The notes below the pieces were generated by a model, which was given only the letters and a program-made list of their open reading frames with translations, was not told the DNA's origin and made no database searches. From Aeromonas hydrophila subsp. hydrophila ATCC 7966 (GTDB lineage Bacteria > Pseudomonadota > Gammaproteobacteria > Enterobacterales > Aeromonadaceae), in NCBI RefSeq assembly GCF_000014805.1, contig NC_008570.1, forward strand, positions 997,001-1,061,000: DNA of 64,000 bases, written 5' to 3'. Position numbers and translations under genes: made by a program. Numbering within the stretch: position 1 is the first letter of the stretch; every line of letters starts with the position of its first letter. Of this stretch, positions 28,804-38,083 are shown one piece after another.

Positions 28804-30147
28804 TTAGTGGCTGTCGACCCAGACGAACTTGAGCACGAACAGCAGGGCCACCACCAGCACGCAGGGGTTGATCTCGCGCCAGCGGCCGGTGCCCGCCTTC
28901 ATCACGCAGTAGGAGATGAAGCCCACGGCGATCCCCTCGGTGATGGAGAAGCTGAACGGCATCATGACGGCGGTCATGAAGGCCGGCACCGCTTCGGTCA
29001 GGTCTTCCCACTTCACCCGGGTCAGCTCGGAGCACATCAGCACGCCCACGTAGATGAGGGCGCCCGCCGCCGCGTAGGCCGGCACCATGGCGGCCACCGG
29101 AGAGAAGAAGATCGCCAGCAGGAACAGCAGGCCGACCACGATGGCGGTCAGACCGGTACGGCCGCCGACGGCGACGCCGGAGCTGCTCTCGATGAAGGCG
29201 GTGACCGAGGAGGTGCCCATGAAGGCGCCGCCGACGGAACTGGCGCTATCCACCAGCAAGGCCTGCTTCATGCGCGGGAAGTGACCCTTGTCATCGGCCA
29301 GCTTGGCGCGGTTGGTCACGCCGATCAGGGTGCCGGAGGAGTCGAACAGGTTGACCAGCATGAAGGAGAAGATGATCCCGGCCAGGCTGATGTCGAGCGA
29401 ACCCATCAGGTCCAGCTGGCCAAACACCGGCTCAATGCTGGGGGGCATGGAGACGAAGCCCTTGAAGGTGACGTCGCCAAACAGCCAGCCCAGGGTGGTG
29501 GTCACCACGATGGCGATCAGCACGGCGGAGTGGACGCCGCGGGCGGAGAAGATGCAGATCAGGAAGAAACCGAGCAGCCCCAGCAGGCAGGGCAGGGAGG
29601 TGAGGTTGCCCACCGTCACCATGGTGGCGGGGCTGGCGACCACGATGCCGGCGTTGTGCAGGCCGAGTAGGGCGATCAGCAGACCGATGCCGGCGGTGAT
29701 GCCGACCCGCAGGGTGAGCGGAATGTTGGCGATGAGCCAGTAGCGCACCCGCAGCAGGGTGAGGATCAGCAGGCCCATGGCACCCCAGAAGATGGTGCCC
29801 ATGCCCACTTGCCAGGAGTAGCCCATGCCGGCCACCACCACGAAGGCGAAGAAGGCGTTGAGGCCCATGGCGGGGGCCAGGGCGATGGGCAGATTGGCCA
29901 GCAGGCCCATCAGGATGCTACCGATGCCGGCGATCAGGCAGGTGGTGACGAACACGGCCTGGGTGTCCATGCCGGCCGCAGAGAGGATCTGCGGGTTGAC
30001 GAAGACGATGTAGACCATGGTCAGGAAGGTGGTGATGCCGGCGATCACTTCGGTGCGGGCGTTGGTGCCATGGCCCTTCAGGGCAAACAGACGCTCAAGC
30101 AATCCTTGCCCGGCGGCCTGTGCGGGGGCCTGGTGTGGTTGATTCAT
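28804..30147 (-). CDS. NCS2-family (AzgA-like) purine permease
   Basis: The 447-residue polytopic protein resembles the AzgA branch of NCS2 transporters, proton symporters for adenine, guanine or hypoxanthine. It has LERLFALKGHGTNARTEVIAGITTF at the N-terminus, ALAPAMGLNAFFAF in the region of TM3 and about 13 hydrophobic segments. The start at 30147 is chosen by family length; the frame is open 42 codons further. A PurR-like operator lies about 195 bases upstream, which supports a purine substrate. Confidence 0.88.
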   Translation of the reverse strand: MNQPHQAPAQAAGQGLLERLFALKGHGTNARTEVIAGITTFLTMVYIVFVNPQILSAAGMDTQAVFVTTCLIAGIGSILMGLLANLPIALAPAMGLNAFFAFVVVAGMGYSWQVGMGTIFWGAMGLLILTLLRVRYWLIANIPLTLRVGITAGIGLLIALLGLHNAGIVVASPATMVTVGNLTSLPCLLGLLGFFLICIFSARGVHSAVLIAIVVTTTLGWLFGDVTFKGFVSMPPSIEPVFGQLDLMGSLDISLAGIIFSFMLVNLFDSSGTLIGVTNRAKLADDKGHFPRMKQALLVDSASSVGGAFMGTSSVTAFIESSSGVAVGGRTGLTAIVVGLLFLLAIFFSPVAAMVPAYAAAGALIYVGVLMCSELTRVKWEDLTEAVPAFMTAVMMPFSFSITEGIAVGFISYCVMKAGTGRWREINPCVLVVALLFVLKFVWVDSH

Positions 30148-30340
30148 GTTGGATTCCAATAGGTGACGTGAAATAAGCAGCAGGCGAGGAGCCGGTCCCA
30201 TCCATGCGGGCGTGATGCCCTGTTTCTGGTGGTTAAACAACCAGACTCGTCCTGATACCGTGACAGCGCGCACATTTTTACACAGGCGGCGCCGTTTACA
30301 AACCCCGGATCTGCGAGGCGGATCAATGAACAGAGCAAAA

Positions 30341-30356
30341 ATTCAAACGTTTGCCC
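30341..30356 (-). promoter_or_regulatory. PurR-like operator
   Basis: The 16-base site contains the palindrome CAAACGTTTG and agrees with the E. coli PurR consensus ANGCAANCGNTTNCNT at all but two specified positions. It lies upstream of the purine permease gene. Confidence 0.6.
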
Positions 30357-30365
30357 CGCCAGAAA

Positions 30366-30394
30366 TAAAAAAGGTTCTCGCTGGAGAACCTTTT
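30366..30394 (-). terminator. intrinsic terminator of the 111-residue protein gene
   Basis: An 11-bp perfect stem (30369-30379 / 30384-30394) with a 4-base loop is followed on the minus strand by an unbroken T run. Confidence 0.88.
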
Positions 30395-30411
30395 GCGTGG
30401 GCAGCGACCCA

Positions 30412-30747
30412 TCAGAGGGTCTTGAAGTAGCGCTCCACCAGCTGGGCCAGCACGGAGTCGAGGGTCTCCAGCACTTCCCCCAGCTCCCGCCCCAGGCGGC
30501 GCAGAAACAGGCTGGCCTGCTCCTCGGTCAGCTTGCGGCCGTCGATGAAAAATTCCTGCTCTGGCAACTGCTTGTCATAGCGGGGCAGCAGGGTCCAGTT
30601 CACCAGCTCGGGCTCCACGGCGGCGAAAATCTTGGCGGCGGCGGTGCAGAAGGTCTCGATGTGCGCCTTGCCATCCGGCCCGAGGCAGCCGGGCTCGACC
30701 CGGATCTGGATGGTCAGTTTCTTCTCTGTGGTGGGCTGGGTCGTCAT
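30412..30747 (-). CDS. uncharacterised 111-residue protein
   Basis: I do not recognise a named family. The soluble 111-residue product has LTIQIRVEPGCLGPDGKAHIETFC near its N-terminus, a middle WTLLPRYDKQLPEQEFFIDGR and a C-terminal acidic helix. I chose the ATG at 30747 (MTTQPT). A longer start at about 30765 is possible, and neither has a strong ribosome site. It has its own terminator and lies about 160 bases after ettA on the same strand. Confidence 0.65.
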   Translation of the reverse strand: MTTQPTTEKKLTIQIRVEPGCLGPDGKAHIETFCTAAAKIFAAVEPELVNWTLLPRYDKQLPEQEFFIDGRKLTEEQASLFLRRLGRELGEVLETLDSVLAQLVERYFKTL

Positions 30748-30804
30748 CTTGCTACATCCATGCATAAGGTATCCGTCTTGGATTGTAAGCGATCGGGCAC
30801 AAGA

Positions 30805-30826
30805 AAGGGGAGCCTGGGCTCCCCTT
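30805..30826 (-). terminator. hairpin after ettA
   Basis: AAGGGGAGC / GCTCCCCTT form a 9-bp stem with a 4-base loop about 85 bases after the ettA stop. The T-tract on the minus strand is short (TTCTTG), so efficiency is uncertain. Confidence 0.5.
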
Positions 30827-30910
30827 GTGGCATGTGCCGGTTGACTTGGCGATTCGCTTGTCGTGGTGGGAACGGTGTGGCTGATGTAGCAGCCGTACTT
30901 GTTTGCCCTG

Positions 30911-32578
<1,668 letters not shown>

Positions 32579-32818
32579 TGGCTAATTCTCTTCCTTTTCA
32601 GCAGGTTAATGTCTTGGCACTAACAGACTGATGTCGTGGTGGGGCCAGGTCGACGCAGGTCAACCGGGTTCCAAAAAACCCGTCGATTGTAAACCAATGG
32701 GCGAGGGGGGGCAAAGGTGGCACCCGGTCGGCCATCTCCTTTGCCGGGGCCATCACAGCCTGCTGCAACGGACCGCCAAACTTGGCATGATGAAGGCCCA
32801 GTTTGCCCCGGAGTTTGC

Positions 32819-33394
32819 ATGACCAGCCTGCCTTCAGCCCCGCCTCTGGCGGCCACCCTCGCCGCCATGGGGTTGGCACCCGCCATCGGTGAGCCGCTTG
32901 CCGGTCGCCTGCCCCGTTTGACCTTGCAGCCGGGCCAGCCGCTGCTGGCTCAGGGGGCGATACAGGAGTCGGCCTTCTACATCGAGCGGGGCATCGCTCG
33001 CGCCTGTCACTATGCCCGGGACGGGCAGGAGCGCTGCAAGGAGTTCTACTTCGAAGGGGAGCTCTGTCTGCTCTACGACAGCTGGCTCAGCGGGTCGCCT
33101 GCCCGCTACCAGCTGGAGGCCGTCACGACGCTGCAACTGGTGCGGGTGCCGCTGGCCCTGCTGGATGAGCCTGCCTGGCAACCGGTCTGCATGGCCCTGC
33201 TGCGCCAGCAGCTGTGCTACAAGGAGCGCAAGGAGGCCTTCTTGCTGCTCCATTCCCCCGAAGAGCGCTACCGGGAGCTTTGTCGCACCTTCCCCCACTG
33301 GCCGGCGCGGCTCACTCAGGTGCAGCTCGCCAACTACATCGGCATCAGCCCGGTCACCCTGTCGCGGATCCGCCGGCGCATTAACACGGGTTAA
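32819..33394 (+). CDS. Crp/Fnr-family transcription regulator
   Basis: The 191-residue protein has an N-terminal cyclic-nucleotide-binding-like beta-roll (about 25-120) and a C-terminal winged helix with TQVQLANYIGISPVTLSRIRRRI. No Fnr-type cysteine cluster is seen, so an iron-sulfur cluster is unlikely. GGAG precedes the ATG at 32819. The target may be the YgjV-like gene 57 bases downstream, which is inference. Confidence 0.8.
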   Translation: MTSLPSAPPLAATLAAMGLAPAIGEPLAGRLPRLTLQPGQPLLAQGAIQESAFYIERGIARACHYARDGQERCKEFYFEGELCLLYDSWLSGSPARYQLEAVTTLQLVRVPLALLDEPAWQPVCMALLRQQLCYKERKEAFLLLHSPEERYRELCRTFPHWPARLTQVQLANYIGISPVTLSRIRRRINTG

Positions 33395-33451
33395 TGCCGC
33401 GCCTTGCCCATTCCCGCCATGCTGGGCCCCTCGAACAAGCCTGGAGTGGGG

Positions 33452-33961
33452 ATGATGTCGCTGTTTTTGTGGTCACAACTGGTGGTGAGTCTGGCGCTGC
33501 TGCTGGATCTGCTATCGTTTCAGCTGCGGACGCGCCGGGCCATTCTGGCCTGCCTGGCGCTCTCCTGCGCCCTCAATGGCGCCCATTTCGCGCTGCTGGG
33601 ACAAGCGTCGGCCGCCCTGCTGCTCTGGCTGGCGAGCCTGCGCTTCGTGGTCAGCATGCTGGCCACGCGCCGCCTCTTGATGTGGCTCTTTATGGGGTTG
33701 TCCTGCCTAGCGGTGCTCGCCACCTACCAGGGACCGCTCGCCCTGCTGGGGTTGCTGGCCAGTCTGCTGCAGACCCGGGCTGCGTTTTGCCTAGATGATC
33801 GCCTGCTGCGGCGCTGGATGCTGCTGGGCACGCTCTGCTGGCTGGCCAACAACCTGCTGGTGGGGTCGCCCGTGGCGGCGCTGATGGAGGGGCTGTTTCT
33901 GGTCAGCAATCTGGTGGGCTACTACCGCCACTATGGGCGCAGGGCATGTCCGGGGCGTTGA
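33452..33961 (+). CDS. YgjV-family inner-membrane protein
   Basis: The 169-residue protein is almost wholly hydrophobic, with about five or six membrane segments, and resembles the YgjV (Imp-YgjV) family of unknown function. Two ATG codons stand in tandem (33452, 33455) behind GGAG; I report the first. It follows the Crp/Fnr gene closely on the same strand. Confidence 0.7.
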   Translation: MMSLFLWSQLVVSLALLLDLLSFQLRTRRAILACLALSCALNGAHFALLGQASAALLLWLASLRFVVSMLATRRLLMWLFMGLSCLAVLATYQGPLALLGLLASLLQTRAAFCLDDRLLRRWMLLGTLCWLANNLLVGSPVAALMEGLFLVSNLVGYYRHYGRRACPGR

Positions 33962-34021
33962 TATCGGCTGCGGGAGAAACCGTGGGCCAAGTCCCGCCTG
34001 GTAGGGATTACCAAGAAAAGA

Positions 34022-34041
34022 AGCCGCCACAGTGGCGGCCT
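34022..34041 (-). terminator. terminator of the exported nucleosidase gene
   Basis: GCCGCCA / TGGCGGC with a CAG loop is followed on the minus strand by TTCTTTTCTT, about 10 bases after the gene's stop. Confidence 0.7.
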
Positions 34042-34051
34042 CTTGGGTTCA

Positions 34052-34888
34052 TCAGGCTTTGTTGAAGCCGTTGATGAGCGCTTTTGCGTAATCGATGACG
34101 AACTGTTGGCAGTGGATGGCGGTCTGCGGATCGAACTCCTCGCCGTGCAGATCGGTGTTGGAGAGTACCCGGATCCCGACGAAGGGCACCTTGTAGGCCT
34201 CTGCCACCAGGGCGGCGGAGGAGGTTTCCATCTCTTCCGCGGCGGTCTGGTAGGTCTGATGCAGCCAGTTGATGCGGGCGACCTGGCGGTTCCACTCGTC
34301 GGCGGTGCCTATGATGCCGGGGACCACCCGACCGTGACGATAACGGTCGGCCATGCCGAGGGCGCGGCCGACCAGCTCGGGATCGCCAGCAAAGGAGGAG
34401 TGTTCCACCAGCTTGCCGTTGTCGCGCAGGCGCATGGTGACCTCGAAGTTGTGCCATTTGCTCGGGTCGACGCCCTGCTCGGCGGGCGTCAGATCACTGC
34501 GGTAGGCCCCCATGTTGAAGCTCTTGGTACCGATGACGATGTCACCCCGGTGCAGCGCCGGATCGTGGCCGCCCGCCGTGCCCTGATTGATGACGAGGCG
34601 CGGCTGGAAGCGCTCCATGGCGAGGGTGGTGGCCGCGGCGGCATTGGCCAGTCCCACCTCGGTGCGGGAGACGACCACCGGATAACCCGAGAGGGTGCCC
34701 TGCCAGTAGGTCCAGGAACCGACGGTCAGCTCCTGCTTGTCCTTGAGGGCGGCCACCAGGGTCTCGACTTCGACATCCATCGCCCCCTGGATCAGGATGG
34801 GGGCGGAGGCCGGCTTGGCCGCCACGACGGCGGAGGAGAAGAGGGCAAACAGGGTGAGCAGGCGCGAGCAGCGTTTGATGAAATTCAT
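34052..34888 (-). CDS. exported 5'-methylthioadenosine/S-adenosylhomocysteine nucleosidase
   Basis: The 278-residue protein is a nucleoside-phosphorylase-superfamily hydrolase predicted to cleave the glycosidic bond of MTA or SAH. It shows [17 protein letters not shown] and the [13 protein letters not shown] segment, where MTA/SAH nucleosidases have their catalytic MExxA-type glutamate, then [13 protein letters not shown]. Unlike the cytoplasmic Pfs enzyme it carries a clear signal peptide (about residues 1-23, cleaved near VVAAKP), so it should act outside the cytoplasm. It is monocistronic. Confidence 0.85.
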
Positions 34889-34996
34889 GGATTACCTGTA
34901 GAACGTGCGAGAAAGCGCCGGATCCTACCGAAAGGCAAACGGTTGCGCAAATGCGGGTGTGGTTTTTGTCAATAGCAGGCCGGCAGGGAACCGGGT

Positions 34997-35851
34997 TCAG
35001 GGCTGCTTGTGGCCGGCGAAGTAGAGCACCCGCCGCACATATTGCTGGGTCTCCTGATAGGGGGGGATGCCGCCATATTGTTCCACCGATTTTTCGCCGG
35101 CGTTGTAAGCTGCCGACATCAGGGTCCAGTTGCCATCGAAATGGGTGTGCAGCCACTTGAGATAGGCCACGCCGCCCTTGATGTTCTGCTCCGGATCGAA
35201 GGGACGGGTCACCCCGAAGCGCTGCTGGGTCTCGGGAATGAGCTGCATCAGTCCTTGGGCATTTTTGGGGGAGACGGCGCGGCTGTCGAGGTTGGATTCG
35301 GCGATGGCGATGGCCAGCACCAGCCGCTCGTCGATGCGGTGGCGCTTGGCGGCGTGGCGCAGCATGGTGGCCAGTTTCTGCTTGGCGGGCGACTGGCGGG
35401 CCAGATAGGCCTCCAGATTGAAGGGGGTGGTGGGGATGGCGGCGAAGTAGCCGCCGGCTCCGCCGACGCCGCTGCCGCACTGATCCCCCATCACGGCATT
35501 GCCGACCCGGCTGTTGTAGTAGCGGGCGGCCTGCTGGTTGCCAAGGCGGATCGCCATGGCCAGGTAGGCGTTGGCCATGCGGGGGTTGCGAACCGAGCCC
35601 GGGCCGGTGGCGAGCAGGCGGCCGATGCGAAAATACCCTTCCGGGTTACCCGTGGTGGCAGCGGCACAGTAGAAGTGGATGGCCTGGGTCAGGTTGCCCT
35701 GACTCTGTGCCTGCTGACCTTTCTTCAGTGCGCTGAGCGCCTTGGGCGCCTGTCTGAAATCCCTGCTTTGCGCCGCTGCCTGCCCGGTGCCGGCCAGCAA
35801 CAGCGATAAAAAAAGCAGCAAAAACAGCCTGTTTTCGCTGGAACTCGACAT
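34997..35851 (-). CDS. lytic transglycosylase with Sel1-like repeats
   Basis: The 284-residue exported protein cuts peptidoglycan by an SLT-type mechanism. A signal peptide (about 1-27) is followed by a Sel1-like helical repeat region (about 40-115), then the transglycosylase domain with catalytic Glu at 185 in AIAESNLDSRA, followed by NAQGLMQLIP and AYNAGE. Its role could be wall turnover or assembly of an envelope machine; nothing nearby decides this. Confidence 0.88.
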   Translation of the reverse strand: MSSSSENRLFLLLFLSLLLAGTGQAAAQSRDFRQAPKALSALKKGQQAQSQGNLTQAIHFYCAAATTGNPEGYFRIGRLLATGPGSVRNPRMANAYLAMAIRLGNQQAARYYNSRVGNAVMGDQCGSGVGGAGGYFAAIPTTPFNLEAYLARQSPAKQKLATMLRHAAKRHRIDERLVLAIAIAESNLDSRAVSPKNAQGLMQLIPETQQRFGVTRPFDPEQNIKGGVAYLKWLHTHFDGNWTLMSAAYNAGEKSVEQYGGIPPYQETQQYVRRVLYFAGHKQP

Positions 35852-36035
35852 GGATTCTCTCCTGTTGGGGTACAGAAGATATAGGGGAACATGGCCTGTT
35901 CTGCCATTAATCCAGTGGATCCTGTTGTTATGGATCCGGGTATCCAGAGATCAAAACGGTATGGAACCAATGACCGAGGCTGATGCGGCAGGGGTTGGCG
36001 ACGGCTCATAAGGGTCGCCGCCAACAAAGGGGTTG

Positions 36036-36377
36036 CTAGATAAGTTGCCCCTGGCCACCATCGGCACCATCGGCACCATCGGCACCATCGGCACCATCGG
36101 CACCATCGGCACCATCGGCACCATCGGCACCATCGGCACCATCGGCACCATCGGCACCATCGGCACCATCGATACCGTCAGCGCCATCAATACCATCAGC
36201 ACCATCCATGCCGTCGGCACCGGCGCTGCCATTGCTGCCCGGTTCAGGGAGCCACTGGCCATTGTCCGCCGGCGGACAGTCATCACCAGCCGGACAGGGC
36301 GTGCGGGCCTGCAGCGGGGCGCCGTGCAGGCAGCCAAGCAGCAACAGCAGAGAGCAGAGGGTACGAGTCGGTTTCAT
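36036..36377 (-). CDS. exported collagen-like repeat protein
   Basis: The 113-residue protein has an N-terminal signal (LLLLLGCLHGAPLQA, either signal peptidase I or a weak lipobox with Cys at about 16). A short Cys/Pro/Asp region follows, then a tail made of Gly-X-Y triplets, mostly Gly-Ala-Asp, ending GQGQLI. The triplets are coded by a 9-base tandem repeat. A collagen-like triple helix is possible, but the strong Asp content could also bind cations. The ribosome site is weak, so expression is not certain. Confidence 0.65.
   Translation of the reverse strand: MKPTRTLCSLLLLLGCLHGAPLQARTPCPAGDDCPPADNGQWLPEPGSNGSAGADGMDGADGIDGADGIDGADGADGADGADGADGADGADGADGADGADGADGADGGQGQLI
36056..36171. repeat. 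9-bp tandem repeat (minisatellite)
   Basis: CACCATCGG on the + strand is repeated 12 times perfectly from 36056 to 36163, with a partial thirteenth copy. Degenerate copies continue to about 36225. It encodes the Gly-Ala-Asp tail on the minus strand. Perfect identity of neighbouring units suggests recent slippage. Confidence 0.95.
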
Positions 36378-36412
36378 GGAATTGACCAGGCATAAACAAG
36401 GAGAGAAGAGAA

Positions 36413-36427
36413 GGGCCTTGCTGGCCC
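36413..36427 (-). terminator. hairpin at the end of the 62-residue membrane protein gene
   Basis: GGGCC / GGCCC with a 5-base loop is followed on the minus strand by TTCTCTTCTC. It abuts the stop codon at 36429. Confidence 0.45.
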
Positions 36428-36428
36428 C

Positions 36429-36617
36429 TCAGACGTCGAGGTGATAGGGCTGCTCGTCCGGTTCGGCGGCGGGCAGCTGGCGATACATCAGGCGAATTTC
36501 GCTCGCCACCCAGAGCGAGAGCAGGCCGAGCAGGCTCAGCAGCGGCGCCAGGGTGTGACTCTGTTGCAGTCCGTAGGCAGACAGGGCTGCGCCCAGCAAC
36601 AGCAGAATACGGATCAT
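36429..36617 (-). CDS. small membrane protein of 62 residues
   Basis: Two hydrophobic segments (about 2-17 and 23-40) precede a polar tail ending EPDEQPYHLDV. No family was recognised. The ATG at 36617 has AAGGAG at a good distance, preferred over earlier in-frame ATG codons without such a site. It lies upstream of the collagen-like gene on the same strand. Confidence 0.65.
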   Translation of the reverse strand: MIRILLLLGAALSAYGLQQSHTLAPLLSLLGLLSLWVASEIRLMYRQLPAAEPDEQPYHLDV

Positions 36618-36709
36618 GAGGTGACTCCTTCTCATCATGGTGAGGGCGCGGATGCGTGCCCGTGTGGCACCAAGTGTGGCCAGTATACCCCAGCCGGTGC
36701 CCGGCAAAC

Positions 36710-36805
36710 CGCCATCCGCTTCACATCCCCATCCTAAGGGCGGAGGTGAAGCGCCATCCGCTTCAGATTTTTATCCTAAGGAGGGAGGCGGCGAAGCGCC
36801 ATCCG
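36710..36805. repeat. imperfect tandem intergenic repeat with internal dyad
   Basis: CGCCATCCGCTTCA occurs at 36710-36723 and 36752-36765, and its first nine bases again at 36797-36805, at offsets of 42 and 45 bases. ATCCTAAG also repeats in phase. TGAAGCG-CCATC-CGCTTCA at 36747-36765 is a 7-bp hairpin. It is a non-coding, REP-like element between the membrane-protein gene and the lysR 3' end. Confidence 0.75.
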
Positions 36806-36814
36806 ATTAACTCA

Positions 36815-37753
36815 TCAATCCGCGGTCGGCCGGTTCATCTGCGCGCTCATGGTGTCGATGAAGTGGCGGATCGCCACCGCGGCCGGCTGGCCGTCGCCGG
36901 GCGGGGCGTAAAGCACGCAGAGATCGGCGGGGATCGCCTGCTCGAGCCGGATGAAGCGCACGTGGGGCCACTTCTGGCGGGCGTAGCTGGCCGGCACCAG
37001 CGCCACCTGCAGGCTGGTGGCCACCACCGCCATCAGGGTGTTGGGTTCAACCACCTCCTGGTTGAGATGGGGGTAGAAGCCCTCCACCAGACAGGCGTTG
37101 ATGATGAGATCGGTAGAGGAGGAGTTGGCGCGGCTCATCAGCACGAACGGCTCCCCCGCCAGCTCGGGCAGGGAGACCAGCTTGCGATCCCGCAGCGGAT
37201 GCTCGTCCGACACCACCAGCACCATGGACTCGCGATAGATGGTTTCGGCCAGCAGCGGATGGATGTTGACGGTGTCGGCGAAGCGGGCGAGGCCGAGGTC
37301 TATCTCCTTGCGCGAAAGCGCCTGTTTCTGCCGTTCGGGGGAGAGCTCGGTGAAGGTGATCTCGAACTCGGGGTGGCGCTGGTGGCACTGGCGGATCACC
37401 TCACCAAAGCCGGCCCAGAAGATGGAGCTGACCAGCCCGATGCGGATCTGGTTGCGCTCCATGCGCCCCGCCTGCACCACCCGGTTGAGGCCGCTTTCCA
37501 GCACGTCGAACAGCAGGGCGCACTCGGCCTGCAGCAGCCGGCCGGTGGCGGTGAGGCTCACCTGGCGGGTGTGGCGCTCGAACAGCGCCAGCCCCAGCAG
37601 GGACTCGAGCTCCTTGATCTGGGCGCTGAGCGGCGACTTGGAGACATTGAGCTGCAGGGCGGCCCGGCTGAAGTGTCCCTGGCTGGCCACCGCATGGAAG
37701 TAGCGCAGCATCTTGAGGGTGACGCGATCGCGCCAGTGACTGTCGAGGGCCAA
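36815..37753 (-). CDS. LysR-family transcription regulator
   Basis: The 312-residue protein has an N-terminal winged HTH (HFSRAALQLNVSKSPLSAQIKELE) and a LysR substrate-binding domain. I start it at the TTG at 37753 because a perfect AAGGAGG lies 4 bases upstream; the frame is open to 37801 without a ribosome site. It is divergent from xapA-nupC-deoC, so it probably regulates nucleoside salvage, which is inference. Confidence 0.85.
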   Translation of the reverse strand: MALDSHWRDRVTLKMLRYFHAVASQGHFSRAALQLNVSKSPLSAQIKELESLLGLALFERHTRQVSLTATGRLLQAECALLFDVLESGLNRVVQAGRMERNQIRIGLVSSIFWAGFGEVIRQCHQRHPEFEITFTELSPERQKQALSRKEIDLGLARFADTVNIHPLLAETIYRESMVLVVSDEHPLRDRKLVSLPELAGEPFVLMSRANSSSTDLIINACLVEGFYPHLNQEVVEPNTLMAVVATSLQVALVPASYARQKWPHVRFIRLEQAIPADLCVLYAPPGDGQPAAVAIRHFIDTMSAQMNRPTAD

Positions 37754-37950
37754 GCGACCTCCTTCGGTGGCTGATTGAGGGCCGGGTGCGATCCCCGTCA
37801 AAGTTTGCGCGACCGGTGCGGGCAGCAGCAGGGCCGCTGCCCGGCGGATGGTCGATCCGGCTCACACCTTTGCCGACCCGTTTTGACCGTACCGGGGCTG
37901 GTTGGCGGAAAAACGGGGCCAATCAGCGCCATTCATGCCGCTTCCTTTGG

Positions 37951-37987
37951 TTTTCAGCCATTTCCCGGCGGGAAATTATGCTGAAAA
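37951..37987. promoter_or_regulatory. nested dyad in the lysR-xapA intergenic region
   Basis: TTTTCAGC (37951-37958) is mirrored by GCTGAAAA (37980-37987). Inside lies the 17-base palindrome ATTTCCCG-G-CGGGAAAT (37960-37976). This is a likely operator for the divergent LysR protein or another regulator of xapA. Confidence 0.55.
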
Positions 37988-38083
37988 TCAGGATAGTCAG
38001 GCCGATTTTAGCGATTTTTATCGCCCAATACCTCCCCTAGAGTGAGCGCCATGTCCCATTTACAGCCTCAAGAGGTGCAGCTC

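Noticed and set aside
32819..33394. Crp/Fnr gene as an oxygen-sensing Fnr
   Set aside because: The N-terminal cysteine cluster required for an iron-sulfur centre is absent.
36033..36395. Plus-strand frame with Gly-Thr-Ile repeats through the minisatellite
   Set aside because: The opposite strand has a signal peptide and a collagen-like pattern. This frame has no export signal and no ribosome site.
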